Position numbers and translations under genes: made by a program
Notes under the pieces: model-generated
Database searches by the model: none
What the model saw: only the letters and a program-made list of their open reading frames with translations
What the model was told of the DNA's origin: nothing
Part shown: in pieces, positions 45,854 through 57,622 of the stretch
Layout of the letters: each line of letters opens with the position of its first letter
How positions within the stretch are numbered: position 1 is the first letter of the stretch
Assembly: GCF_030272615.1 (NCBI RefSeq)
Contig: NC_081405.1
Coordinates: forward strand, 652,200,920 to 652,264,919
Direction: 5' to 3'
DNA length: 64,000 nucleotides
Source of the DNA: Cryptomeria japonica
Taxonomy: Eukaryota; Streptophyta; Pinopsida; Cupressales; Cupressaceae

Positions 45854-46520
45854 TTCTATTGTGGCACGTCCTAGGGGCAGACAGTTGCCCCTTGATGTTG
45901 ATCTCTTCACATTACTTGTTGAATTCATCATAAGTGAATTCTCCTCCTTGATTAGTTCTTAGGCACTTTATCCTTTGGCCACTTTCCTTTTCTACTAATT
46001 CTCTAAAGGCTTTGAATTTGCCAAATGCTTCAGACTTGTCTTTCAAAAATGTGACCCACATCATTCTTGAGCAGTCATTAGAAAAAATAATAAAATACCT
46101 ATCTCCCTGAATACTTCTAGTTTTCATAGGACCACACAAATCAGTATGCACAAGGGCATGCAAATTTTCTGTTGAAAAAGGCTTACCTTTAAAAGTTGAG
46201 GAAGACATCTTCCCAAGTTGACATTCTCTGCACAAAGAATTCTCAGGTTTGTTCAACAAAAGCAATGCTCTTACCACCTTGATCTTACGAGCTTTAACAA
46301 TATTGTCAAAGTTCATATGACAGAGTCTCCTATGCCAAATCCAATTGTCATCAAACTTAGCCATCAGACGCTGACTAATCTTGGCATTCAACTAAAATAG
46401 GTTACCTCTGGTCTTCTTACTAGTGGCAATAAGTTCACCTATCTTTCTAATTATACTGCAGATTCCACCTTTGAACTTCAGAGTGAGTCCTTTGTCATTC
46501 AGCTGAGAAACACTTAAAAG
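45854..46520 (-). pseudogene. copia-3 integrase zinc-binding region and catalytic core
   Basis: HHCC: WIWHRRLCHMNF ... CRECQLGK. Core: D in VHTDLCGP, but the second catalytic Asp is Asn (CLRTNQGGEFTYDEF; the sister elements have SDQGGEF). Stops follow EFNK. The third acidic residue is lost with the insertion junction. Bounded by the solo-LTR duplication on the left and by AAAAG (46516-46520) of copia-7 on the right. Confidence 0.88.
46516..46520. repeat. Target-site duplication AAAAG (left)
   Basis: Partner at 50578-50582; flanks copia-7 exactly. Confidence 0.88.
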
Positions 46521-46813
46521 TGTTAGGTCTCGGAGACAGCTGAGAGGGAGGGGGGGTGAATCAGTTGTCAAATAAATTTAAACCAAAAACAACTTAACCA
46601 ATTTACTGCTTAATACCGATGAATCAGTCTGTTATACCGGTGGATAGTTTTATCAGATAATTGCAATACCGGTAAAGATTAATGCATGAAACAAAAAGAC
46701 AAAGTCATCCACAACACATAACACCAATATTTGTACATGGAAACCCTATAAAGGGAAAAACCACGGTGGGAAACCTTACCCACAATCAGATGATACTACT
46801 GCAAATAGTAAGT
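46521..46813 (-). mobile_element. Truncated copia-7 3' LTR (293 bp)
   Basis: Identical in order to the first part of 49529-50577 up to ATAGTAAGT. There it jumps to the RT-start sequence CCAATAGCTTTAGTCC. A deletion with little homology at the joint is likely. Confidence 0.85.
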
Positions 46814-47010
46814 CCAATAGCTTTAGTCCAATATTCATCTTCACATGCCTCATTTACTGATGATGGTTCAATTTGAGAAATAAGACATACCTCTTCATTT
46901 GCCAATCTTCCTCTTGTCATAACTCCTTTGTACTTGTTTCCAATTATTTGATCTTCAGAATGATTCAATCTTACATACCGGGGTGTCTTTGTTTGTTGTT
47001 GATCCTTAGT
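46814..47010 (-). pseudogene. copia-7 linker and RT N-terminus (truncated)
   Basis: Reads TPRYVRLNHSEDQIIGNKYK then [20 protein letters not shown] and EACEDEYWTKA, matching the copia-1 RT start, then stops at the deletion joint. A 1-nt shift at 47010-47013 separates it from the integrase frame. Confidence 0.85.
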
Positions 47011-48122
47011 CATGGTACCGGTGTAACTGGATCTTCATTCTGTACTAGTGCGTTCAGTGTAGGTTCATTTGTTAGAATTTCTGTTATTGGTTCAGAATCT
47101 ATATACCTTGAAGTTCCTCTGAATTGTTCATCAATCTTTACATTTGTACTCTCAATAATTTTCTGCAATCTTTTGTTAAAACATCTATATGCTTTACTCT
47201 TAGATGAATAACCAAGAAATATTCCTTCATCACTTCTAGGATCAAATTTCCCAATATAATCATCTCTTCTAATATAACATTTGCTTCCAAATATTCTAAA
47301 ATATTTAAGAGTGGGAGTAATACCAAACCATAGTTCATGAGGGGTCTTACCGGTTTCACCTTTGATGCGAACTTTGTTGAATGTATAGACCGTTGTACTT
47401 ACTACCTCTCTCCAATATACATGTCGTAGATTTGCTTCTGATAACATACTTCTAGCTGCATCCAAGATAGTTCTATTTTTCCTTTCAACAACTCCATTTT
47501 GCTGTGGTATCTGAGGTGTTGATAGTTGTCTTCTGATTCCATTTACTTCATAGAATGCATTAAATTCCTTAGATGTAAATTCACCTCCTTGATCTGATCT
47601 TAGACATTTGATTTTCTTACTGGTTTCATTTTCAACCATTGCTTTGAATAATTTAAACTTTCCAAGTGCTTCTGATTTTTCTCTGAGAAAAGTAACCCAA
47701 CACATTCTAGAATAGTCATCAATGATTAACATGAAATATCTATCACCTTGTAAGCTTTTAGTTCTAGCTAGACCACATAAATCAATGTGAATTAAATCAA
47801 AAGCATTATTGGATTTTTCTGGAGTACTTTTGAAACTAGCTCTAACTTGTTTTCCAAATTAACATTCCTTACATACTGTATTGTGAGGTTTGACAATTTT
47901 AGGTAAATCTCTAACTGCCTTAGCAGTACTGATTTTTACCATGGAATCAAAGTTTACATGACAAAGTCTTTTATGACATAACCAACTTTCATCAATATGT
48001 GCAATCAAGCATGTCTTTTCACTGTTATTCAAATGAAAGATATTACCTCTAGTCCGATTACTGGTTGCAATTTCTAAACTAGTTCTATTCATGATTCTGC
48101 ATTTTCCATTTTTGAATTGTAA
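47011..48122 (-). pseudogene. copia-7 integrase
   Basis: Same frame as the gag. HHCC region WLCHKRLCHVNF ... VCKEC at 48092-47859 is followed by TAA 47859-47861. The core then has D in IHIDLCG, D in LRSDQGGEFTSKEF and E in NGVVERKNRTILDAARSM, and the C-terminal FGSKCYIRRDDYIGKFDPRS. The catalytic triad is intact; only nonsense codons and the downstream deletion disable it. Confidence 0.9.
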
Positions 48123-49472
48123 CTAGAATCCTTTCTCAACTAATTGACCAACACTCAAAAGATTATACTTTAAACCTTCAACATAGTAAACATTGTCAGT
48201 ATTATGCTTATCATCAAGAGATATTGTACCCTTACCTTTGATCAAACAAGCTTTGTCATCTCCAAATCTCACTAAGCCTCCATTATATTCTTGAAAGTTC
48301 AAGAATTTACCTTTATCTCCTGTCATATGATGTGAGCATCCTGAATCAATGATCCACTCATCCTTAACTTCAATTTTAGTTGCCAAGGCCTGCTCTACTA
48401 GTTGGACTGTAGGTGTCGGTTGATCTTTTGTTATAGCAACAAAAACCCATCCATTGTCTGTCGGATCTTCGTTAGAATCATCAGTCACTCCTTCATCAGC
48501 AAGATAACAAGATTTATCTTTATTCTTCTTAAATCTATATCTCTGATATTTAGGGTTAGGCTTGTATGTCCTTCTAGCTTCTTCTCTTAGTCTAGCATGT
48601 CTATCAGGGAATCTTGAAGCCATATGACCAATCTTATTACATTTAAAACATTTAAAGGGTGCTTTACCTTCATACTTACTTCCAACTGGACCTTTAGGCA
48701 TTTTCCTTGCAAATAGTGCTTCAAGTTCTTCAAGTTCTTCATTTTCTTTCCTGCTTTCCTCAAGTTCTCTCGCATAAAAGGCTTTCCAATCAGATTTGTC
48801 AAATGATGATGCAGATGATGTTGATGCTTTAAAGGCTAAATCTGTCTTTATAGTAGCAACAAGACCAAATTCCTCAATTTCAAAGGCTGAAAGTTTTCCA
48901 ATCAATGTATCTCTAGTTACTGATGTATTAGGCATTGTTCTTAACTCATTTATAGCAGTAACCTTCATTTTATATGTCGGTGGAAATCCTCTTATAACTT
49001 TTGAAACAATTTCATCTTCATCTAAGGTTCCTCCACAACATTTAATACCCAAAACAATTTCATTAACTCTTTCCATAAAAGCAGAAATCATTTCATCTTC
49101 TTCCATTTTCATATTTTCATACCTGGCCCGAAAGCTTTCAATTTTTGCAATTTTGATTGTGGAATCTCCTTCATTCGGTGTTTCCAAATGATCCCAAATA
49201 GCTTTAGCAGTTGATTTGTTTGATAATCCCATGATTTGTTGATCTGTTAATGCGCTCAAAAGTGCTTCTCTTGCTTTGCAATCATTTTCTTCATATTTAG
49301 TCAAGTTAGGTGGATTAGGTTGACTGGAAGTAGGAGCAGTATAGCCATTCTTTGTAACTTCCTAGATGTCCTTTCCAATGTAATTTAGATGTGTCTCCAT
49401 TCTGATCTTCCATATGCCATAGTTGGTTCCATCAAGTTTAGGACTCTTCTTCCTAAAATAGTTGGTAGACAT
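48123..49472 (-). pseudogene. copia-7 gag and protease
   Basis: ATG 49472 (MSTNYFRKKSPKLDGTNYG). A single TAG replaces the Trp expected in DI-EVTKNG, then the frame is open to TAG 48123-48125. UBN2 body: STAKAIWDHLETPNEGDSTI and KCCGGTLDEDEIVSKVIRGF. The knuckle is CFKCNKIGHMASRF, with the last Cys lost. The protease active site DSGCSHHMTG is intact. It is the best-preserved Gag of this family here. Confidence 0.9.
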
Positions 49473-49512
49473 TGGATCTCCTCAAGTTGTTAAACTTCTG
49501 CAAAAGAGGACT

Positions 49513-49528
49513 AAGCTCTGCTACCAAT
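49513..49528 (-). other. copia-7 primer-binding site
   Basis: Minus-strand TGGTAGCAGAGCTTAG just inside the LTR; initiator-Met type with one change. Confidence 0.85.
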
Positions 49529-50577
49529 TGTTAGGTCCCAGAGACAACTGAGAGGGGGGGGTGAATCAGTTGTCAAATAAATTTAAACCAAAAACAACTT
49601 AACCAATTTACTGCTTAATACCGATGAATCAGTCTGTTATACCAGTGGATAGTTTTATCAGATAATTGCTATACCGATAAAGATTAATGCATGAAACAAA
49701 AAGACAAAGTCATCCACAACACATAACACCAATATTTGTATGTGGAAACCCTGTAAGGGGAAAAACCATGGTGGAAAACCTTACCCACAATCAAATGATA
49801 CTACTGCAGATAGTAAGTGTATACAAATGGGGTATGCACATGCAGAAAGGCCAAGCGCCTAGAGCTCACTGCTCAAACACAAAATGGGAGTCACACTGAC
49901 TAAAATTGGATGGTTAAATCCAATAAGAATGTACTACTCAAAATAGCATCTTCATATGTTGGATTCAGTACTGGTGTAGTTCTGATATGCTTTCACAAAA
50001 ACCTAGCTTCACCTTCAAATGATGTATGCGTGTATAACTTTTCTTATTCTCACATATACCTTCACACAATTCTTTTTCGCATTCCACATCCGATCTTACA
50101 AATAAGATCTTACATTTATACCATAACCTAGGACCAATTTTAGTAGGTCGGCTCTAAAAGATATTACAATAAAATCATTTTACAAACAATACAATATCTG
50201 ATGCAATAACCGATTCAACATGTCGGCTTAATGCATTTACAACAGTAATAAATCATCTCCATAGTATGTCATGCTAATCTAGAAAAGATAAACCTGTCGC
50301 TGCATAATCTAGACCTATTTGCCGGTAACAACAAATATGCAAATACGAATATACCAATAAATAATTCTCCAAGACAAGATGTCCAATCGATGTCTTTGAC
50401 ATTACCAAGTGTTTTCCATGCCATTCCAAGTGTCAGTGGTCATTATATCCTACCGGAGTACCATATACCGGTGACTGTGCATAAGTCACTAGCTTACCGG
50501 TGAATGTTGTTGAATCTCCAAAGTGCTAGAGTTTTAGTAGGTGTTGACATCAATGACAAAACCATACCAAAATACCA
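49529..50577 (-). mobile_element. copia-7 5' LTR (1049 bp)
   Basis: TGTTAGGTCCCAG to ATACCA. G-run at 49549-49569, hairpin at about 49741-49768, TATAAAT at 50114-50120. Partner of 46521-46813; related to 31092-32132. Confidence 0.9.
50114..50120 (-). promoter_or_regulatory. copia-7 LTR TATA box
   Basis: TATAAAT on the sense strand, aligned with the TATA of copia-1. Confidence 0.55.
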
Positions 50578-51840
50578 AAAAGAATGTTATACTTTAGGCC
50601 TTCTACCTAATAGACATCATCTGCACTGCTCTTTCCATTCAGTGAGATGGATCCTTTACCTTTTACCAAGAATGGTGCATCGTTGCCAAATCTGACAAAA
50701 CCTCCATCATATTCTTCTAGAGACATAAAATTTCTTCGGGCACCAGTCATGTGGTGAGAACAACCACTATCAATAATCCACTCATTGGAGTTCTCAATGT
50801 GAGAAACAAGTGCTTTCTTGTTAGACACTTCTTCCTTTACAACTACAAACACTATATCTTCACTCTCTTCATCCTCTGATTCTTCATCAGTAACACCTTC
50901 ATCTATAGCAATAAGACAATTTCTCCTATTTCCTCCTTTATACTTTCTAAACCTCTTCGGTTTATCCTTATTATCATGGTTAGGACAATTAACAACTATA
51001 TGTCCTATCTTGTTGCAGGAGAAACATTTTAAAGGAATCTTACCTCTATATTTACCAATTCCTTTTAGAAGTCTTTTAGCAAGAAGAGATTCAAACTCCA
51101 TCAGAATCTCTTCATCATTCATATCTTTGCATTGGCTGGATTCATAACTAGTACTAGTTTCTTTTCCTTTTCTAGATGGTGTAGTAGATGCTCTAAAGGT
51201 TGACTCAGTCTTTTGAACACTACCGTCATAGCTATTCAACTCATATGCAATCAACTTTGCAATGATAGAGTCTAAGGATACTTTGGTTTTATCAATAGAC
51301 CTTAGTTCATGGATAGTAGCAACTCTAATTGCATAGATCAGTAATAATGATCTCAAGACTTTACTAACAATGGTGGCATCCTCAATCATTCCACCAGTGC
51401 TTTTGATATCTCCAACCATAATCTTAATCTTAATGCCATATTGTTGAATGGTCTCTCCTTCAACCATCCTCATATCTTCAAATTTTCCTCTATGGCTCTC
51501 TTCCTTAGCTTGATTTACATGCTCATCACCATCATAAATGGTTTCCAGTGTATCCTATACATCCTTAGGAGTGTCCTTGTCTTGTACATCAATAAACTCA
51601 GTATCTGATAAGCTACTAATAAGGGCTTCCATGACTTGCCCATTTTCCTGAATCTCTCTCTTCTGATCATCGATCAGAGTGCTAGTGGGAATCACATAGG
51701 CATTCTCAACATAGCTCTAGTATTGAGCACCCATACTCTTGATGTAAATCTTCATTATGTCCTTCCATATCTTGAAGTTATCTCTATTGAACTTAGGACC
51801 TTCCCTCTTCATCATTACAGCAGGATCATCTACCTCAAGC
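50578..51840 (-). pseudogene. copia-3 gag and protease
   Basis: The Gag N-terminus (KFNRDNFKIWKDIMKIYIKS) lies in about 51800-51480 with two in-frame stops. The body 51473-50607 is open. It has GETIQQYGIKIKIMVGDIKS (UBN2), an intact knuckle CFSCNKIGHIVVNC (CX2CX4HX4C), an acidic linker rich in DEE/ESED, and the protease WIIDSGCSHHMTG. It runs on to the copia-7 insertion, where YVEGLKYNIL-type sequence continues. It is less like copia-1/7 than they are to each other. Confidence 0.88.
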
Positions 51841-51868
51841 TGTTAAGCTTATATCAACGAGGACTTGG

Positions 51869-51886
51869 AGGCGCTTTGATACTAAT
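51869..51886 (-). other. copia-3 primer-binding site
   Basis: Minus-strand ATTAGTATCAAAGCGCCT directly after the LTR end ATCA; a decayed initiator-Met PBS. Confidence 0.75.
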
Positions 51887-53284
51887 TGATGAATAATGAT
51901 GAACATCAAATACCTTTATTGGTACTGAGAGGCGGGGGGTGAATCTATACAGACAAAAACTTTCTCAACAACTTATCAAGTTAAAGCAATATCAACTGGT
52001 TGTCTTCATTACTGAACTTAACCATGGCAATACTGGTTAAACACAATAAGACTTCAGACAACATAAACTAATAAGTTTTAACACTTCAAATACATTCAAT
52101 ACTTGATAACAACTTCACCCATAAACATATGCATGTGGTATACCAGTAATATCATAACCTAATAGGTCTGCATGCATAATTACTAAAACATAGAATACTT
52201 AATCATCACATGAAAAATGCACAACTCATGACACACGGATTTTTCACGTGGAAACCCAAATGGGAAAAACTATTGTAGGGATGAATACCCACAAGCTTGT
52301 TTTCGAACTCTTTTGAAGATCGCTTTGTTAGGAGCCTAGTCTGGTTAAAGACTTTTACAATAAGGTTATGCTAGGAACTGATCATGTTAAAGATCACCCG
52401 GTTAAGGGATGGCTATATACCCTATTAAAGGTTGAAACCCTGTTAGAGGTTACCTCGCTAGAGGATTCGAAGAACTCAATGATCTCGAGTCACCCAGTTA
52501 AAGGATTTACAATAATCCTGTTAAAGCTACCCGATAAAGAGATTTTCCAACTGTTGAAATGGTTAGAAGACAACATGTAAAACCCTGATCTGATAACAAC
52601 ACTACATGCAAAGGCAGATCCTTTTCATTTTCTCTACTCTGCAATCACACTCTGCAGTTTTCCTCTTACTGGTATAGCAAGTATCTCATCACTCGGATAC
52701 ACACACAACATTTTCCAACAACAAACAATAACAAACATCATCGACCAATCCTGACCATACAAGCGGTCCAATCCTGACCATCCAAACACTTTGCATAGAG
52801 CAATACAATCATAAACAAATCATAGGACAATCTGCATCGTTCATTCTTCACCACATATGGGAATCAGTAACCCATCACGCTTTCTTCTCATGCTACTAAG
52901 AAGAATGTTCATTCCTGAGGCAGACATTTAATGCAATCGATCTTCACATGCAAGATCCTCAAGGAAATCCTTCACATGCACAAAACTGATGTGGCACCTC
53001 GATCTCATTCTCATATTTTAGCTAACTCATCACAGAGTATCATCGGTTGCATCGCACAAGCTGGATTGCCAAACTGAAAACCCTAGAGTTGAGACTACCA
53101 ATCTGTAGTCACGCTTAGTGAAACCCTGACACCGGTTCACAACATCTCTTCATACCTCTTCATACCGGTTCACCAACATCTTTTAATCTGAATACTAGTT
53201 TACTTGTACTTATTGACATCAATGACTACATACATTATCATCATATCAACATGCCGGTTCATCATATGCCAACAATATCCAACA
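51887..53284 (-). mobile_element. copia-3 5' LTR (1398 bp)
   Basis: Partner of 40395-41838, with small indels (for example near 52740, where about 50 bp differ). G-run 51924-51945 with one G changed to C, hairpin 52247-52270, leader modules 52380-52560. Confidence 0.9.
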
Positions 53285-55257
53285 TTTTATGCTTCAAGCT
53301 GCCGCTTAGGGATCCACATTATTTTTTATTTTTCATACTTTTGTAGTTCCTTAGAGCACATTGCTTGTACAAGTGCCTTAGGAACCCATATAACTTTTAA
53401 CATTTCTTCTTTCTTTGTGTGCCTTTGTGGTGTTTTGTATTTTTATTTTTATTTTTGGATCATATTTTGTTTTGTTTTGACATGTCTATTAGATGGGACA
53501 TGTTGATCCTTGAATACATGTGGATTGCTTGATTTATGACTTTTATGCTTGGCATCCAAATTGCTTGGAGGGAGAAAAGAATGTGTGGATAGATAGGAAT
53601 GATATGGAGGTATTTTAGATGGATGGAAGGTACTCGAAGATGTGTGCCTTTGTTGATCCTGCATAAGGGATGGAGGGATATAGGGACCTAGAATGGATGG
53701 AAGCGGCGAAAGAGAAGGCATGTATTTGGATTTAACTGTAGAAATGTAGGATTTATGAGAGATACCAACATCTTGAGAGTGAGAAATGTAGCCAATATAA
53801 TCAAGATTTTCTTTTATAGCAGTGGGTTCTAATATACCATGTTCATGAATGTCTAACCCTTTTCTTTGATAATGCATGCTTTGAAAGATCTTTTTAACAA
53901 AGGGTTTCTTCTTACTTTTAATGCTAGAGGCAAGTCCATTTTGAGGTGGAGGTGGCTTGCAAGGTATGATAGGATCATGAAGTGAGCATGGAGGATTATG
54001 ACAAGGAGATGAAGGGATACTTTGATCTTGACATGGAAGAGGACCATTAGATAGAGTAGGAAGGGTGTTTGACTCTTCAGTTTGAATAGGATCATTTGAA
54101 AAGGTGGAAGAGGCATCATGATCTTGCTTAGGAAGTGGATTAGGAATGGGATTTGGAAGGATGCTTTTCTCTTGAGATAGAAGTGAGTCATCTCAAAAGA
54201 AATGAAAAGGTATAAGGGGATCATCATGGGAATCTAGTGAAATGGGATCTTTTTCAATCATTTGATGGGATTGGAGAGTTTTGGTGTCTTAATCTTGATT
54301 TATGATAGGACTTGTTTCCTCATTTTTCAGATTATCCTCTTGACATGGAGCCACTTCTAAGGAAGGGGTAGGATTGTGCATAGGCATAGGGGATTATTGG
54401 AAAGTCTCCATATTTTTGCATAATGAGGAAGCATTTTGGAAAGGGTCTTCTGGAGTGGGTATGATGGGAATTGGAGTGCATGATGGCATAAGATCTAGGA
54501 TTTTTAAATCTTTAGAGGAACTTGTATCAATATTGCCATTAACTTGGATTTCCATAGGAGATAGCCCTTGAAGGTAAACATGAAAAGTTTCATTTTTTGA
54601 AGGAGATGGTATGGATTGTTTTTGAGAAGTTTTAGGAGATGGAGGCATTATGGAAGAGATGGAGGCCACATATGGAGCCTTGCTAGACATAGATTCATGA
54701 TTTTGATCATGCTTAGAAATAGTTCCTTCTTTTTCTTTAGGTGAACCATTAGGATGTTCAATTTCAATGACACCATTATCAATGAGATCTTGAATCTTAT
54801 GTTTTAATTCCATGCATTTTGAAGTCTTATGTTCATTTTTTCTATGATATGTAGAATAATTACTCACAAATTAACATCCCCATGTGGTCTTTTTAGGCAA
54901 TATGATAAGATTATGCTCAAGAAGCTCTTTCAAAGTTGACTCAATAGATTGCCCCAAAGGTGTAAACTATCTATCTAGAGGATATTTGGAGGAAATGTCT
55001 TTATGTCTCTGTGAAGGTGTCTTGTGAGCTTGTTTGAGATTTGGCTTTTGATTGTCAATTATTTGTTGGATTTTGATTGTCAAATCATATAATTTTTTTA
55101 GCATTCCTTGAAGTTTCTCACTCTTGATATCATGCATTTGTTTTTCAAATGGAGTCATTGATTTATTTTGTTGGATTTTCATGTCATATATTTCTTTCTT
55201 GATATCTTGAAGCATTTGAGTCAAGGTAGCTATGAGAATTGGAGCTAAGGGAGCCAT
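53285..55257 (-). pseudogene. Gag-like protein of the gag-only gypsy element
   Basis: One frame from ATG 55257 with few stops. It starts MAPLAPILIATLTQMLQDIK (coiled-coil-like, lysine-rich). It continues through FTPLGQSIESTLKELLEHN and a CCHC-like tail YSTYHRKNEHKTSKCMEL ... IQDLIDNGVIE. It then becomes a long proline/serine-rich tail (54394-53449). The FTPL ... YH---GH-T--C--L--KIQ-LI pattern is the C-terminal Gag of Tat/Ogre-type elements, but the first Cys of the knuckle is Ser. No protease, RT or integrase follows; the frame runs into copia-3 and resumes near 40394. Confidence 0.72.
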
Positions 55258-57139
55258 GGGCTTCTTACTTTTGTCAAAATTTTTAGAAGAGCTTCTAGTT
55301 TGAATAGAAATTTATAACCGACGGGACCGAGAGCTAGATGTGTTGCAAAAGTCAAGATCAAATTGTAGCTAGTTGTTTGTTTAATGTAGTGATTGAGGGA
55401 AGTAACTAAGATCTAGTTTGGTTTTAGGAATGATATATCCTATGTAAGACATTATCTAAGTTAACTTTGGTTTGATAAGATGTTGTTTAAACTAGCTTAG
55501 AGATGATCGACAAAATCATGCAACGCAACGACAGGGGTACACTATCAAGACTGTTTATGCTCGGGAGGATGATAACCAATTTTATGCTCATTGTAGACTG
55601 GTTTAGGCAAGTTTGACTATTTGGGACTGATAAAATTAGGAATCCGTACGACAGAGACAAGATTCTGATAGACAGAGTTTCAATGACTGATGACTACCAG
55701 TTTCTAATAAGGACTGATGTTTCAATTACTAACAGAGACCAGTTTGGACGCGGATAGAGTTTATAACTAAATTGTTTGATATTGTTTGATTTGTTTTCTC
55801 TAGTTTCAATATTTCATTTTCAGTTTTAGGGATGAAAACACATAAAACACGTAAGATATATAATAATTCAATCACAACATGCTAACCCTACAGAAGTTGG
55901 CTTAGAGAAGAAAATCTTTACTTGTTGACTTAGGTACACACCCAATAGCTAATAAGAATACGGCCGTTGAGTTTCATGCAATGAAATCTCAATGCTGTAT
56001 TAGCCAAATCCAAACACTAATGGGAGCACAATATGGAAAGTGTCTTGGGGGAGTTACTATCTCTCTTGCACAAAGATTATCCCCCTTTCGAAGGTGAACC
56101 GGGTAGCTTCTATCTTATAGTTCTTAGTTAGGAATTCTATTTGAAATTACCCCTTGAAGTCACACAAGCATGATTGAGGCCTATAGCCTGACAAGGTACC
56201 GAAACAAGTTGTAGTCACGTAAACGTGATTGAGACCGCGAGACCCTACAAAATGCTCAATATGAGAGATCTCAAAGAGAAAACTCAAATAATCCCATCCT
56301 CTGAGACTTTAATCATAAGAGGCCTATTTATTATAGTGAGTTGGAATGCTCTAGTCCAGGTGTACTCACTTGGGTCATTCTCATAGGGTGATTACTTTTT
56401 CCCATTGTGACAGGCCTGCTAAAGGTACACAAATCTCAAAACTTAGGAAAAAGCTTTGAGGGTCTTGATTTTTGGTTATCTGTAAAAGACAAGAGCATAC
56501 TCTCCTACCTCTCATATTTTTCTGAAAACACAAAAGACAAATTTGTTCTTTAACCAGATAGCAATTTAAGTGCCTAAAAATTAATTTACATGATGTTTGG
56601 TCGATTCTCTTTAGGAAACCTACAAAACCAACGCATCAGTAGTCATGTTGTTTTTTATTCTTTGATAGGCGTATGTTTGATTGATAAATTCTTTGTCAAG
56701 GGGACCTGCAAACATTAAAAGCCCAAAATTAGTTGTCAAAATAACATAAAAAAAAATCATCAAAAGAAAATTCTAGCATGCAAACTGTAAATTAAACTAA
56801 TCTAACAAGAATTTCCATTTTTTATGACTATCCTAGTTATGACAGTTTTGATAGTTCTTCACTCTGTCATTTATAACTTTTCAACTAGAGATAATTCGGA
56901 AAATCTCTTCGGTTGAAATGTGGACATCTTCATTCTATACAACATATTAAAATTTTGTTTAGATCCAACAGTTCAACATAACGTTATGCCCTCCGAATGA
57001 AGACCACTTTTGATTGTCATAGAAGAATAAGTAAAATGATAGTACTGCACTCTATCATTCCTAATTTTCAAACTATAAATTCTTAGGCAAATCTCTTTGG
57101 TGAAACTATATAAAACTTGGTTTTCAACAATATATCATC
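55258..57139. other. Non-coding; probably the 5' leader of the gag-only element plus flank
   Basis: No credible coding frame over 1.9 kb. I looked for the missing 5' LTR (ending GGGTATTACA on the plus strand) and did not find it. A diverged direct repeat (ACTCTGTCATT ... CTTCGGTTGAAA and ACTCTATCATT ... CTTTGGTGAAA) lies at about 56860-57120. Confidence 0.45.
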
Positions 57140-57355
57140 ATGAAAGCTACAGAGATCATCACCAGTTTCAAAGAAATTATTATACAACATGCCTTCAGAG
57201 AGAAAAATAGTGTTGCTGATTGTTTAGTGAATATTGGAGTTAACTCTGACACTCAAATGATTTGGCATGAGGATGATCTCAATTTAAATATTAAAGAGAT
57301 CCTCAAAAAGGATCATTATATAGGGAAAGAAGGACAATTAAATCATGACAAGTAA
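57140..57355 (+). pseudogene. RNase H-like fragment
   Basis: 71 codons: TSFKEIIIQHAFREKNSVAD and CLVNIGV match the end of plant RNase H (RVT_3-type: HV-RE-N--AD-LAN-G) found in LINEs and in Tat-type second RNase H. The start and catalytic residues before it are missing. It is followed by acidic, unrecognised sequence and a stop. Confidence 0.6.
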
Positions 57356-57622
57356 AAAGCATCATTTACGCCTTGCTGGAAAGGCCATCATTACCTGACA
57401 TTGCAATAGATCTCCTACTATCTCCAATATATCACCGAACACTTTGTGGGTTACTCAGGCAGCATCAGGAAAGAAGGTCTCAATCTGCAAAGAAATAGAG
57501 AAGATAGCCTACATCCAAAAATGGGAGGAGACCTAAGACGCGAAGAACCTGACAACACGTCGACCTAGAAAGCAATGCCTAAAGTCTGAGCAAAGCTGGA
57601 GAAGGGCTGCCTTACCAGCTTC

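Larger units (their letters stand above)
46521..50577 (-). mobile_element. copia-7: internally deleted Ty1/copia element
   Basis: TGTTAGGTCTC to ATACCA with AAAAG on both sides. The 5' LTR (49529-50577), gag-PR and integrase are present. RT after its first residues, RNase H and most of the 3' LTR are gone. Same family as copia-1. It lies inside copia-3 between Gag/PR and integrase. Confidence 0.9.
40395..53284 (-). mobile_element. copia-3: Ty1/copia retrotransposon with two nested insertions
   Basis: LTRs 40395-41838 (3') and 51887-53284 (5') start TGATGAATAATG and end CCAACA. They enclose RT-RNase H, integrase, protease and gag on the minus strand. A solo LTR (44308-45853) and copia-7 (46521-50577) interrupt it. 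The flanks TTTTG (40390-40394) and TTTTA (53285-53289) look like a duplication with one change. It sits inside the Gag-like region of the 35415-55257 element. Confidence 0.9.

Noticed and set aside
46218-46400. Plus-strand ORFs inside copia integrases (also 43424-43720 and 48796-49191)
   Set aside because: Antisense of conserved integrase, RT or gag sequence.
53853-54227. 124-codon minus-strand ORF
   Set aside because: Out of frame with the Gag-like protein; the true frame reads through the same DNA with a proline-rich product.
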